A stretch of DNA of 23,408 nt from Alphaproteobacteria bacterium (GTDB taxonomy: Bacteria; Pseudomonadota; Alphaproteobacteria; Sphingomonadales; Sphingomonadaceae): the NCBI GenBank assembly GCA_028293055.1, contig JAQGLD010000193.1, forward strand, positions 1 through 23,408, read 5' to 3'. Every line of letters starts with the position of its first letter. Within the stretch, counting starts at the first letter, position 1. The notes under the pieces were generated by a model. It was not told where the DNA came from, searched no databases, and worked only from the letters and a program-made list of their open reading frames with translations. Made by a program: the position numbers and the translations under genes. Shown in pieces: positions 1-7,417 of this stretch.

Positions 1-1175
1 CAGCGCTCGTCGAAGTCGGCGGGCCGCCTGCCCACGTCGACCGCGCGTTCGTAGCGCTGGCGCCAGCGCGTCAGCGGCTCTGCATCATGCAGCCGGTAGC
101 TGCTGCGATCTCTCCATTCGAGCCCAATGCCCTCGGCGATCTCGGCGAAGCGGCGTTCGCTGATCAGCATTCCGCCGGGAAAGACATAGGTCTGGATGAA
201 ATCGGCATTGGCGGCATAATCGTCGAACAGGTCCTCGCGGATCGAGATGAGCTGGAGCCCCGCCCGCCCGCCGGGCTTGAGCATGCGGGCAATGGTCGCG
301 AGATAGGAAGGCCAGTAATCCTGGCCGACCGCCTCGACCATCTCGACGCTCGCGATGGCGTCGAACTGGCCCTCCACATCGCGATAATCGGTCAGCTGGA
401 TCTCGCAACGCTCCGCCAGGCCGGCCTTGTCGAGCCGCTGGTCGGCATAGACCTTCTGCTCCTCGGAGAGGGTGAGTCCCGTCACCCTGGCCTGGTGGTC
501 GCGGGCAGCGACCTCGATCAGCGAGCCCCAGCCGCACCCGATCTCGAGGAGATGGTCGCCCGGCTGGAGATCGAGCCGGCCCAGCAAGAACTCGATCTTG
601 CGCACCTGCGCGGCCTCGAGATCCTCCTCTGCGGCGATCGGCTCGGCGAAGACCGCGCTCGAATAGGTCATTCCGGGGTCGAGCCAGGCGGAGTAGAAAT
701 CGTTGCCGAGGTCGTAGTGGAAGGCAATGTTGCGCCGCGACCCCTCCTTGTCATTGTCCCGCACCCGATGCGCGATTCGATTGACCAGACGGAACAGGCC
801 CTTGGCGCGCGCGGTATTACCCAGCGAGGTACCGTTGCGGGCGAATATCTCGAAGATCGCGACCGGATCGGCGCTGCTCCACTCGCCCATCTCCCAGGCC
901 TTGTACCAGCCGACCGAGCCGGAGGTGATCAGGCGGATCAGGGCGCGCCAGCTGTGGAGATGGATCTGGGCACTCGGGCCGGGGTTGCGGCCGCCGAAGC
1001 TGCGCACCGAGCCGTCCGGCAAGGTCGCCTGCAATCGCCCTTCGCCGATCCCTCGGTCGATCCGCTCGAGCAATTTATGGAAGCCGCCGGCGAACAGCCG
1101 CGCAATCAGCCCACCCCCGGTCGCGAAACCGCGATCGGCGGCGATGAAGTGACGGCCTCGCGGCAGGTCGTTCAT
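1..1175 (-). CDS. cfa: Cyclopropane-fatty-acyl-phospholipid synthase, C-terminus cut off by window edge
   Basis: Reading the minus strand from the ATG at 1175 gives at least 391 residues with no stop before base 1. The protein matches the CFA synthase family, which transfers a methylene group from S-adenosylmethionine to the double bond of membrane phospholipid acyl chains. Visible motifs are HYDLGNDFY (residues 153-161), MTYSSAVF (169-176), the SAM-binding EIGCGWGS (211-218) and TGLTLSEEQ (232-240). The residues before about 140 form the usual N-terminal lipid-binding domain. A GGAG ribosome site lies just upstream (the minus-strand reading of about 1179-1182). The gene follows korB on the same strand with a 66-base gap and may be cotranscribed. 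The family is often annotated as a class I SAM-dependent methyltransferase; the exact modification of the lipid is inferred from the family. The 3' end, probably only a few tens of residues, lies outside the window. Confidence 0.93.
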   Translation of the reverse strand, partial: MNDLPRGRHFIAADRGFATGGGLIARLFAGGFHKLLERIDRGIGEGRLQATLPDGSVRSFGGRNPGPSAQIHLHSWRALIRLITSGSVGWYKAWEMGEWSSADPVAIFEIFARNGTSLGNTARAKGLFRLVNRIAHRVRDNDKEGSRRNIAFHYDLGNDFYSAWLDPGMTYSSAVFAEPIAAEEDLEAAQVRKIEFLLGRLDLQPGDHLLEIGCGWGSLIEVAARDHQARVTGLTLSEEQKVYADQRLDKAGLAERCEIQLTDYRDVEGQFDAIASVEMVEAVGQDYWPSYLATIARMLKPGGRAGLQLISIREDLFDDYAANADFIQTYVFPGGMLISERRFAEIAEGIGLEWRDRSSYRLHDAEPLTRWRQRYERAVDVGRRPADFDER

Positions 1176-1241
1176 GGGACTCCAATGACAGACGGGACGC
1201 GTGCTGTCACGCATCCGAAACAAGTTCCGGTACCGATCTGA

Positions 1242-2264
1242 CTAGATGGAATGGGGTTCCGAATTGACCATCCAGGTCTGGCCCTTGGAAACGAGGGCCT
1301 GGAGATCGGCGTTCTTGCCCAGGCTGGCAGTGCGATTCTGCTCGACCACCGCGCTTTCGAAGGTCGGTGCCGGGTCCTCGTAAATCACCCCGAGCGCGGT
1401 CGGGAAAATGCCGAATGGCATCTCGACCAGCATGTGGGCGATCGACCGGTTGCGCGGATTGTGGACGATCACGCCGGCCGCCTCCCAGTCGCCGCCTTCG
1501 ACCTCGACCACCTTCAGGGTCAACGCCTCGGCATCGAGCGCAAGGCCCTTGGCACCGTTGGCGAACAGCATCGGCTGATCGGCCCCCAGCCAGAGCTGGT
1601 TTCCGGCATTCTCCTTGGCGGTGAACGGAGCGAAGACGTCGTCATTGTAGACGATGCAATTCTGGTAGATCTCGACGAACGATGCGCCCTTGTGGCGGTG
1701 CGCCGCCTTGAGCACCTCTGGCAGGTTCTTGTGAACGTCGATTCCGCGGGCGACGAAGCGGGCGCCCGAGCCGAGCGCGAAGGCGCACGGGCTGGCCGGC
1801 CGGTCGACCGAGCCGAACGGGGTCGAGGGCGAGCGCGTGCCGACCCGGCTGGTCGGAGAATATTGGCCTTTCGTAAGGCCATAGATCTCGTTGTTGAAGA
1901 GCAGAACCTGGCAATCGAGGTTGCGGCGCAGCAGGTGCATGGTGTGGTTGCCGCCGATCGACAAGGCATCGCCATCGCCGGTGATGATCCAAACATCGAG
2001 CCCGGGATTGGCAAGCTTGATCCCGGTCGCGAACGTCGGCGCGCGGCCGTGGATGGTGTGGAAACCGTAGGTCTCCATATAATAAGGAAAACGCGACGAG
2101 CAGCCGATCCCGGAGACGAATACGGTGCTCTCCGGCCGCGCGCCGATCTCGGGCATCGTGCGCTGGACCGCCTTGAGCACGGCATAGTCCCCGCAGCCCG
2201 GGCACCAGCGCACCTCCTGGTCGGTCGCGAAATCCTTCGCAGTGAGCTTGGTCATCTCGTTCAT
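1242..2264 (-). CDS. korB: 2-oxoacid:ferredoxin oxidoreductase, beta subunit
   Basis: This 340-residue protein is the thiamine-diphosphate subunit of a 2-oxoacid (probably 2-oxoglutarate) ferredoxin oxidoreductase, which decarboxylates the oxoacid to acyl-CoA and passes electrons to ferredoxin. CPGCG (residues 21-25) and the cysteine in SGIGCSS (51-57) fit the [4Fe-4S] ligands of the family. The TPP/Mg signature runs from GDGD (96-99) to NNEIYGLT (124-131). The start at 2264 has a GAGG ribosome site a few bases upstream. The alpha subunit lies immediately upstream on the same strand, so the two form an operon. Substrate (2-oxoglutarate rather than pyruvate or branched-chain oxoacids) is inferred from the alpha/beta architecture. 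The stop codon is TAG, which matters for interpreting flhB elsewhere in the window. Confidence 0.93.
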   Translation of the reverse strand: MNEMTKLTAKDFATDQEVRWCPGCGDYAVLKAVQRTMPEIGARPESTVFVSGIGCSSRFPYYMETYGFHTIHGRAPTFATGIKLANPGLDVWIITGDGDALSIGGNHTMHLLRRNLDCQVLLFNNEIYGLTKGQYSPTSRVGTRSPSTPFGSVDRPASPCAFALGSGARFVARGIDVHKNLPEVLKAAHRHKGASFVEIYQNCIVYNDDVFAPFTAKENAGNQLWLGADQPMLFANGAKGLALDAEALTLKVVEVEGGDWEAAGVIVHNPRNRSIAHMLVEMPFGIFPTALGVIYEDPAPTFESAVVEQNRTASLGKNADLQALVSKGQTWMVNSEPHSI

Positions 2265-2272
2265 AACTACCT

Positions 2273-2360
2273 CGTCATCCCGGCGAAGACCGGGATCTCA
2301 GGGAGGAAAAGGCACCGGTGAGTGGGCGATCGAGGATCCCGGCCTTCCGCGAGATGAAGG
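2273..2360. repeat. REP-like imperfect palindrome between korA and korB
   Basis: The left arm 2273-2299 begins CGTCATCCCGGCGAAGACC and the right arm, about 2332-2360, reads approximately as its reverse complement (GATCCCGGCCTTC then GAGATGAAGG). The two arms are separated by about 32 bases and each contains a short internal hairpin (CCCGG/CCGGG on the left). This resembles the dispersed intergenic palindromes of sphingomonad genomes. It fills the korA-korB gap and starts about 8 bases after the korA stop. In the transcript it could stabilise the korA message or lower korB expression; that role is inferred. Confidence 0.7.
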
Positions 2361-2367
2361 TCAGGAT

Positions 2368-4248
2368 TCATCCCAAGGCTTCTTCTATCGCGGCTTCGAT
2401 CTCGGCGATCTTGAAGGGTTGGCCCGACACCTTGGTGACCGGCCGAGCGTCGACAAGATATTGATCGCGAAGCACGGTCTTGAGCTGGCCCTTGTTCATC
2501 TCCGGCACGATGACCCGGTCATAGCTTCTCAGCATGTCCCCGAGATTGCGCGGCATCGGCCATATATGGCGGATATGGATGTGGCTGACATCCGCCCCCC
2601 TGCCCCGCGCCCTGCGCACTGCCTGATGGATCGGCCCGAACGTCGAGCCCCAGCCCACGACCGCCAGCCGGCCGCCCGCCTCGCCGAGCTCGATCTCCTG
2701 CTCGGGGACACCGTCGGCCACTCCCATCACCTTGGCGGCGCGGATGTCGGTCATCGTCTGATGGTTGTCCGGCGAATAATCGATATGGCCAGTGCCGACA
2801 TTCTTCTCGATCCCGCCGATACGGTGCATCAGCCCGGGCGTGCCGGGCCGGATCCACACGCGGGCGAGCTTTTCGTCGCGCTTGTAAGGATTGACCGATT
2901 CCCCCTCTGCCGGCGGCTCGTCGTGGAAGGCGACCGGGAAGGGCGCATAGCCGTCCATCCGCGGCACTTTCCAAGGCTCGGCGGCATTGGCGATATAGCC
3001 GTCGGTGAGCAGCATCACCGGGGTCATGTATTGGACTGCGATGCGACACGCCTCGATGGCGCAGTCGAACGCGTCGGCCGGGGACCGCGCCGCGATGACC
3101 GGCATCGGTGCATCGCCGTTGCGCCCGTAGACCGCCTGGTAAAGGTCGGATTGCTCGGTCTTGGTCGGCAGGCCGGTCGACGGCCCTCCGCGCTGCGAAT
3201 TGATGATCACCAATGGCAGCTCGGTCATGATCGCCAGCCCCATCGCCTCGGCCTTGAGCGCGATACCCGGGCCCGAGGACGAGGTGACGCCCAGCGACCC
3301 CGCATAGGCCGCGCCGATCGCGCTGCCGATCGCTGCGATCTCGTCCTCGGCCTGGAAGGTGGTGACCCCATATTCCTTGAGCCGCGAAAGATGATGGAGG
3401 ATCGCCGAGGCGGGCGTGATCGGATAGCCGCCGAAGAACATCGGCAGGCCGGCGAGCTGCGCACCGGCGACGAGGCCGAGCGAGATCGCCTCGGCGCCGG
3501 TGATCGTGCGGTAGAGGCCCGGGGCCGCCGGCGCCGGATCGATGTGATGCTGGTGGACCTGGCCGCCGATCTCGGCGGTCTCGCCATAAGCGTGTCCAGC
3601 GTCGAGCGCGGCGATATTGGCTTCGGCGAGCTCGGGCGCCTTGGCGAACTTGGTCCGCAGCCAATCCTCGATCGGCTTGCGATCGCGATCGAACATCCAC
3701 AGCGCCAGGCCGAGCGTCCACATATTCTTGCAGCGCAGCGCTTCCTTGTTGCCGAGCCCGAACGGCTTGACCGCGTCGAGCGTCAGCTGGCTGATGTTGA
3801 ACGCGAGCAGCTGCCATTTGGCCAGGCTGTCATCCTCGAGCGGATTGGCGTCATACCCCGCCTTGGCGAGGTTGCGCGCTCCGAATTCTCCGACATCGGC
3901 AATGATCAGGCCGCCTGGCTTGAGGTCAGCGACATTGGTCTTCAGCGCCGCCGGATTCATCGCGACCAGCACGTCCGGCGAGTCGCCGGCAGTGTCCACC
4001 GCGGACGAGCCGAAGTTGATCTGGAAGGCGGAGACTCCGAACGTGGTCCCCTGCGGGGCGCGTATCTCCGCCGGAAAATCCGGAAAGGTGGCGAGATCGT
4101 TCCCTGCGAGCGCCGTCGACAAGGTGAACTGCCCGCCAGTGAGCTGCATCCCGTCGCCGCTATCCCCGGCGAAGCGCACGACGACCGCTTCGAGCGGTGG
4201 ATGGGCATTGGATTCTTCGGGAGTAAGATAATGTGTGGCAGTCGCCAT
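2368..4248 (-). CDS. korA: 2-oxoacid:ferredoxin oxidoreductase, fused gamma-alpha subunit
   Basis: This 626-residue protein is the partner of KorB. The N-terminal part (about 20-200) is the gamma domain, opening with VVVRFAGDSGDGMQLTGGQF (residues 22-41). The alpha (pyrimidine-binding) domain follows from about 250, with GGYPITPAS (273-281), the EDEIAA segment (301-306) and RGGPSTGLPT (353-362). The C-terminal third is the transketolase-C-like domain. The gamma-alpha fusion is the usual form of two-subunit KGOR-type enzymes in aerobic bacteria. The enzyme oxidises 2-oxoglutarate (or a related 2-oxoacid) to the CoA thioester while reducing ferredoxin, in the cytoplasm. The ATG at 4248 leaves a roughly 300-base gap to the divergent gene, so the korAB promoter should lie there. 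No ferredoxin gene is adjacent, so the electron acceptor is encoded elsewhere. Confidence 0.93.
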   Translation of the reverse strand: MATATHYLTPEESNAHPPLEAVVVRFAGDSGDGMQLTGGQFTLSTALAGNDLATFPDFPAEIRAPQGTTFGVSAFQINFGSSAVDTAGDSPDVLVAMNPAALKTNVADLKPGGLIIADVGEFGARNLAKAGYDANPLEDDSLAKWQLLAFNISQLTLDAVKPFGLGNKEALRCKNMWTLGLALWMFDRDRKPIEDWLRTKFAKAPELAEANIAALDAGHAYGETAEIGGQVHQHHIDPAPAAPGLYRTITGAEAISLGLVAGAQLAGLPMFFGGYPITPASAILHHLSRLKEYGVTTFQAEDEIAAIGSAIGAAYAGSLGVTSSSGPGIALKAEAMGLAIMTELPLVIINSQRGGPSTGLPTKTEQSDLYQAVYGRNGDAPMPVIAARSPADAFDCAIEACRIAVQYMTPVMLLTDGYIANAAEPWKVPRMDGYAPFPVAFHDEPPAEGESVNPYKRDEKLARVWIRPGTPGLMHRIGGIEKNVGTGHIDYSPDNHQTMTDIRAAKVMGVADGVPEQEIELGEAGGRLAVVGWGSTFGPIHQAVRRARGRGADVSHIHIRHIWPMPRNLGDMLRSYDRVIVPEMNKGQLKTVLRDQYLVDARPVTKVSGQPFKIAEIEAAIEEALG

Positions 4249-4547
4249 CGAACGTCCTTGAATCGTGCGCGCTCTCTCTAGCCCGGCGAGATGCCGGCAT
4301 CAACGCAGCACCGGCCGCTTCACAGACTGCGGAAGATGCCGCCAACGCTGCAGCGTCAAAAAGGATCATGCTGCAGGACGGCGCGCATCCTGACGCCATC
4401 GATGCACAAAATGTCCCCGACGATTCGCGCGACAGGGTAGAAAAGTCAAGACTGAGAGCCTCTTAGGACCGCTGGTCAAGGACGGTTGGAACACAGGTGG
4501 CCAACTCGCAAGCATGGTCCTAAAGGCCGACCGAAGCCGGAGCTACG
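4249..4547. other. Divergent intergenic region with a nested inverted repeat
   Basis: No convincing gene is seen in these 299 bases; short open frames on both strands have low-complexity translations and no recognisable family. The region separates korA (minus) from the hydrolase gene (plus), so promoters for both should be here, but no clear -35/-10 pair is visible. Next to the hydrolase, TTAGGACC (4463-4470) and GGTCCTAA (4516-4523) form an 8-base inverted repeat that encloses a second pair, GTTGG (4485-4489) and CCAAC (4501-4505). This could fold in the hydrolase leader or serve as an operator. The hydrolase ribosome site GGAG is at 4539-4542. Confidence 0.5.
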
Positions 4548-5516
4548 ATGACCGAAAATACCCCAGTCACGGAAAACGCAGCGCGGCCGGATGTCCGGCT
4601 GTTCCTCGACTATCTTAACGCTTTGCCCGGGCCGCGCAGCCACGAGGTCGGACCGGACGACGCGCGCATGATGATGCTCGCCTCACGACACTTCGCCGAC
4701 GTGCCGGTCGGCGAACTGGCGCTGATCCGAAATCTCTCCTGCCCCGGCCCCGGCGGCGAGATTCCACTGCGCCTCTACGATTCGCGCGAAACACGGGGAC
4801 CAGGGCCTCTGCTGCTCTTCTTCCATGGCGGCGGATTCGTCCTCGGCAATCTCGACACGCATGAACCCTTGTGCGCGGAGATCGCTCGCCAGCTCGATTT
4901 GCCGGTGCTTGCGGTCGACTATCGTCTGGCCCCCGAAAATCCCTGGCCGGCCGGAGTCGAGGACTGCATCGCGGCGACTCGCTGGGCGGCCGCGAGCCCC
5001 TCGGATCTCGGGCACTCGGTCACTGGTCTGGTGGTCGCGGGGGACAGCGCCGGCGGCAACTTCGCGATCATCGCCAGCCTCGCGCTGCGCGACGAGCCGG
5101 CCGCGGTGCCGATGCTCGCGCAATGGCTCATCTATCCGGCCGCCGATCCCGGCAAAGGTTATCCCTCATACGAGGATTTCGCAGAAGGTTATCTGCTTAC
5201 CGATGTCGGCATGCGCTGGTTCGAGTCCTGCTACCAGGCAGACCGGAGGGACTGGCGTTACGCGCCTATGGTGAAGAGCCAGAAAGGCATGCCGCCGACC
5301 CTGATCGTCACTGCCGGCCTCGATCCGATCCGCGACCAGGGCCGCGCTTATGCGGCAGAATGCGTCAAGGCCGGCGTGCCGACCATTTTCCGCGAGGCCG
5401 AGGGCAATATTCACGGTTTCGTCAATTTGCGAAAGGCGATCCCGTCCTCGCAGGCGGATGTGGACGGCTGCATCGAGTCGCTCAAGCTGATGCTCGCCCA
5501 GGAAAGGACGAGATGA
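4548..5516 (+). CDS. Alpha/beta hydrolase of the hormone-sensitive lipase family (esterase)
   Basis: This 322-residue protein has the full signature of HSL-type (bacterial family IV) carboxylesterases. The oxyanion-hole motif HGGG is at residues 93-96, YRLAPE at 125-130, and the nucleophile elbow GDSAGG at 165-170 (Ser167). The acid is Asp259 in LDP and the base His289 in NIHGF. No signal peptide is apparent, so it is probably cytoplasmic. It should hydrolyse short-chain esters, but the natural substrate cannot be read from the sequence. A GGAG ribosome site precedes the ATG by 5 bases. Its stop overlaps the rppH start (ATGA), so the two are likely translationally coupled, although no functional link between an esterase and an RNA pyrophosphohydrolase is obvious. 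Confidence 0.92.
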   Translation: MTENTPVTENAARPDVRLFLDYLNALPGPRSHEVGPDDARMMMLASRHFADVPVGELALIRNLSCPGPGGEIPLRLYDSRETRGPGPLLLFFHGGGFVLGNLDTHEPLCAEIARQLDLPVLAVDYRLAPENPWPAGVEDCIAATRWAAASPSDLGHSVTGLVVAGDSAGGNFAIIASLALRDEPAAVPMLAQWLIYPAADPGKGYPSYEDFAEGYLLTDVGMRWFESCYQADRRDWRYAPMVKSQKGMPPTLIVTAGLDPIRDQGRAYAAECVKAGVPTIFREAEGNIHGFVNLRKAIPSSQADVDGCIESLKLMLAQERTR

Positions 5517-5989
5517 TCGAGAGAGAGACCCTCCCCTACCGCCCGGCGGCCGGAATCATGCTGCTCAACCGCGACGGAAAGGTGTTCGTCGCGCAACGGC
5601 TCGATAGCAGTCTCGAGGCCTGGCAGATGCCCCAGGGCGGGCTCGACAAGGGCGAGGATCCCGAGGACGGAGCGTTGCGGGAGCTCGAGGAAGAGACCGG
5701 AATCCGCCCTGAGCGGGTCGAGATCCTCGCGCGCAATCCGGTCGAACTGCTCTACGACCTCCCCGATGATCTGCTCGGCAAGATCTGGAAGGGACGCTAT
5801 CGCGGCCAGCGCCAGCATTGGTTCCTCGCCCGCTTCCTCGGCCGCGACGAGGATGTGAACATCGACACCGCCGAGCCCGAATTTCGCGCCTGGAAATGGG
5901 CTGAGCCGGCCGAGCTTCCGTCGATGATCGTCCCGTTCAAGAAGAAGCTCTACGAGGATGTGCTGGCGGCATTCGCGGACTGGCTGTGA
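5513..5989 (+). CDS. rppH: RNA pyrophosphohydrolase, Nudix family
   Basis: This 158-residue protein starts at the ATG at 5513, overlapping the preceding stop by 4 bases. It has the complete Nudix box GX5EX7REUXEEXGU at residues 42-64 (G42, E48, R56, E57, E60, E61, G63). The flanking YRPAAGIML near the start, AWQMPQGG (36-43) and the WKWAEPAEL segment (128-136) are typical of RppH/IalA. RppH removes pyrophosphate from the 5' triphosphate end of RNAs and so triggers 5'-dependent mRNA decay; in alphaproteobacteria the homologue is also known as the invasion-associated protein IalA. An alternative reading is another (di)nucleoside polyphosphate hydrolase, since RppH-family enzymes also cleave Ap4A/Ap5A. 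A REP-type hairpin 7 bases after its stop probably marks the end of the transcript. Confidence 0.92.
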   Translation: MIERETLPYRPAAGIMLLNRDGKVFVAQRLDSSLEAWQMPQGGLDKGEDPEDGALRELEEETGIRPERVEILARNPVELLYDLPDDLLGKIWKGRYRGQRQHWFLARFLGRDEDVNIDTAEPEFRAWKWAEPAELPSMIVPFKKKLYEDVLAAFADWL

Positions 5990-5996
5990 TCCCGGC

Positions 5997-6145
5997 CGTC
6001 ATCCCGGACAAGGCCGGGATCTCAAAGCCTTAATACCTGCTCTTTGGTTCGCCAGGAAGAAGTTGGGCGCGAGTAGCGAGGGCCCCCGCTTTCGCTGACA
6101 CGACGACAGAGCGGCTCGCCATCGACCCCAAGGTGGGGAGCTCCC
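5997..6145. repeat. REP-like intergenic palindromes after rppH
   Basis: CGTCATCCCGG opens the element at 5997, and a perfect 7-base hairpin ATCCCGG (6001-6007) / CCGGGAT (6014-6020) with a 6-base loop follows. This is the same family as the element between korA and korB. Further right are CCCC/GGGG around AAGGT (6126-6138) and the palindrome GGGAGCTCCC (6136-6145). The 216-base gap holds no credible gene. The first hairpin, directly after the rppH stop, could protect the 3' end or help termination; there is no T-run. The piece around 6085-6110 resembles a degraded further copy, which is inference. Confidence 0.6.
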
Positions 6146-6205
6146 GCGTCGCGCGAAGCGCGCCCGTGGGTTCACCGCCGCTCCATCTTCGATTAGAGGC
6201 GGTTC

Positions 6206-7417
6206 ATGCGGGGACTTTCGAGTGACGAGCAGGCGGCGGTGGAGCACGCCGCGGCTGAACCCATGCTGGAGCAGGTCCGGTCATGGGCCTCGCTCAATAG
6301 CGGCTCCCGCAATCTCGCCGGTCTCGCGGATCTCGCCGAGATCCTTGCCGACGCCTTTTCGGCGCTTCCCGGTGCGCTCGTCCTCGCCGATGCCACGCCA
6401 GTCGAGGCGATCGATGCGACGGGCGCTTCGCGTATGGTCGAACATGGCCGCAACCTTCATCTCCGGGTGAGGCCCGAGGCTCCTGTGCAGCTTCTGCTCA
6501 CCGGTCATATGGACACGGTGTTCGGCGCCGATCACCCGTTCCAGCAAATAGCCTGGCGCGAGGCCGGAGTGCTCGGCGGGCCGGGAGTCGCCGACATGAA
6601 GGGGGGCCTTGCCGTCATGCTGGCGGCGCTCAAGGCGGTCGAGGCTTCGCCGGCCGCTGCGGCATTGGGCTATGAAGTGGTGGTCAATTCCGACGAGGAG
6701 GTCGGCTCGCCCGGTTCGGCGGCGCTGATCTCGGCAGCCGCGCGGGGCAAACGGGCGGCATTCACCTACGAGCCCTCCGCGCTTCCGGACGGAACATTGG
6801 CCGGTGCCCGGCCGGGAAGCGGCAATTTCTCGATCCTGATCGAAGGGCGCAGCGCCCATGCCGGCCGCAATCCCGAGGACGGACGCAATGCGATCGTCGC
6901 AGCATCGGATCTCGCGCTGCGCATCTGGCAGCTTCGCGGGCCCGGACTGTCGGTCAATCCGGCCAGGATCGATGGCGGCGGCCCGAACAATGTCGTGCCC
7001 GATCGCGCCATATTGCGCGTGAACATGCGCCCCGCTTCGTCGGCCGACCAGGCGCGTGCGGAAGCGGGCCTGGGCGAGGCGATGACTTCCGTGCGATCCG
7101 AACGCGATGTCGGTATCAGCCTGCACGGCAGCTTCGCCCGCCCACCCAAGCCGATGGATGCGGCGGCTGAAAGGCTGTTCGGCCTGGTCCGCGACTGCGG
7201 CGCCTCGCTCGGTCAGCCGATCGGCTGGCGCGCCACCGGCGGCGTCTGCGACGGCAACAATATCGCGGCCTGCGGAGTGCCGGTGGTCGACACGATGGGG
7301 GTACGTGGCGGCGCCATCCATTCGGACTCGGAATATCTGATCGTCGAGAGCCTGGCGGAGCGAGCGCAGCTCTCCGCGCTGAGCCTGATTCGGTTTGTTG
7401 AAGGGGAATGTCGGTGA
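6206..7417 (+). CDS. M20-family metallohydrolase, carboxypeptidase G2-like, in the ast cluster
   Basis: This 403-residue protein carries the complete two-zinc M20 site: H101 and D103 in GHMDTVF, D130 in GPGVADMKGG, E164/E165 in DEEVGS, E189 in TYEPS and H372 in GGAIHSDSE. The dimerisation domain lies at roughly 200-310 and includes RSAHAGRNPEDG (215-226). The closest recognisable pattern is carboxypeptidase G2, whose members release glutamate from N-acyl-glutamates. The gene overlaps astA by 10 bases and heads the ast cluster. No classical AstE (M14-type succinylglutamate desuccinylase) is in the window, so this enzyme could perform the last step, N-succinylglutamate to succinate plus glutamate. 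That is inference; ArgE/DapE-type deacylation is the main alternative. A GAGG ribosome site sits before the ATG. No signal peptide is seen. Confidence 0.88.
   Translation: MRGLSSDEQAAVEHAAAEPMLEQVRSWASLNSGSRNLAGLADLAEILADAFSALPGALVLADATPVEAIDATGASRMVEHGRNLHLRVRPEAPVQLLLTGHMDTVFGADHPFQQIAWREAGVLGGPGVADMKGGLAVMLAALKAVEASPAAAALGYEVVVNSDEEVGSPGSAALISAAARGKRAAFTYEPSALPDGTLAGARPGSGNFSILIEGRSAHAGRNPEDGRNAIVAASDLALRIWQLRGPGLSVNPARIDGGGPNNVVPDRAILRVNMRPASSADQARAEAGLGEAMTSVRSERDVGISLHGSFARPPKPMDAAAERLFGLVRDCGASLGQPIGWRATGGVCDGNNIAACGVPVVDTMGVRGGAIHSDSEYLIVESLAERAQLSALSLIRFVEGECR

Noticed and set aside
87..1241. Long plus-strand open frame opposite the CFA synthase gene
   Set aside because: Its translation matches no family, while the minus strand gives continuous CFA synthase motifs; long antisense frames are expected at this GC content.
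2242..4281. 679-codon plus-strand open frame opposite korA
   Set aside because: Arg/Asp/His-rich translation without family motifs, antisense to a clear KorA; a GC-driven shadow.
4233..4466. Small open frames on both strands in the korA-hydrolase spacer
   Set aside because: No ribosome site, no family similarity and biased composition.
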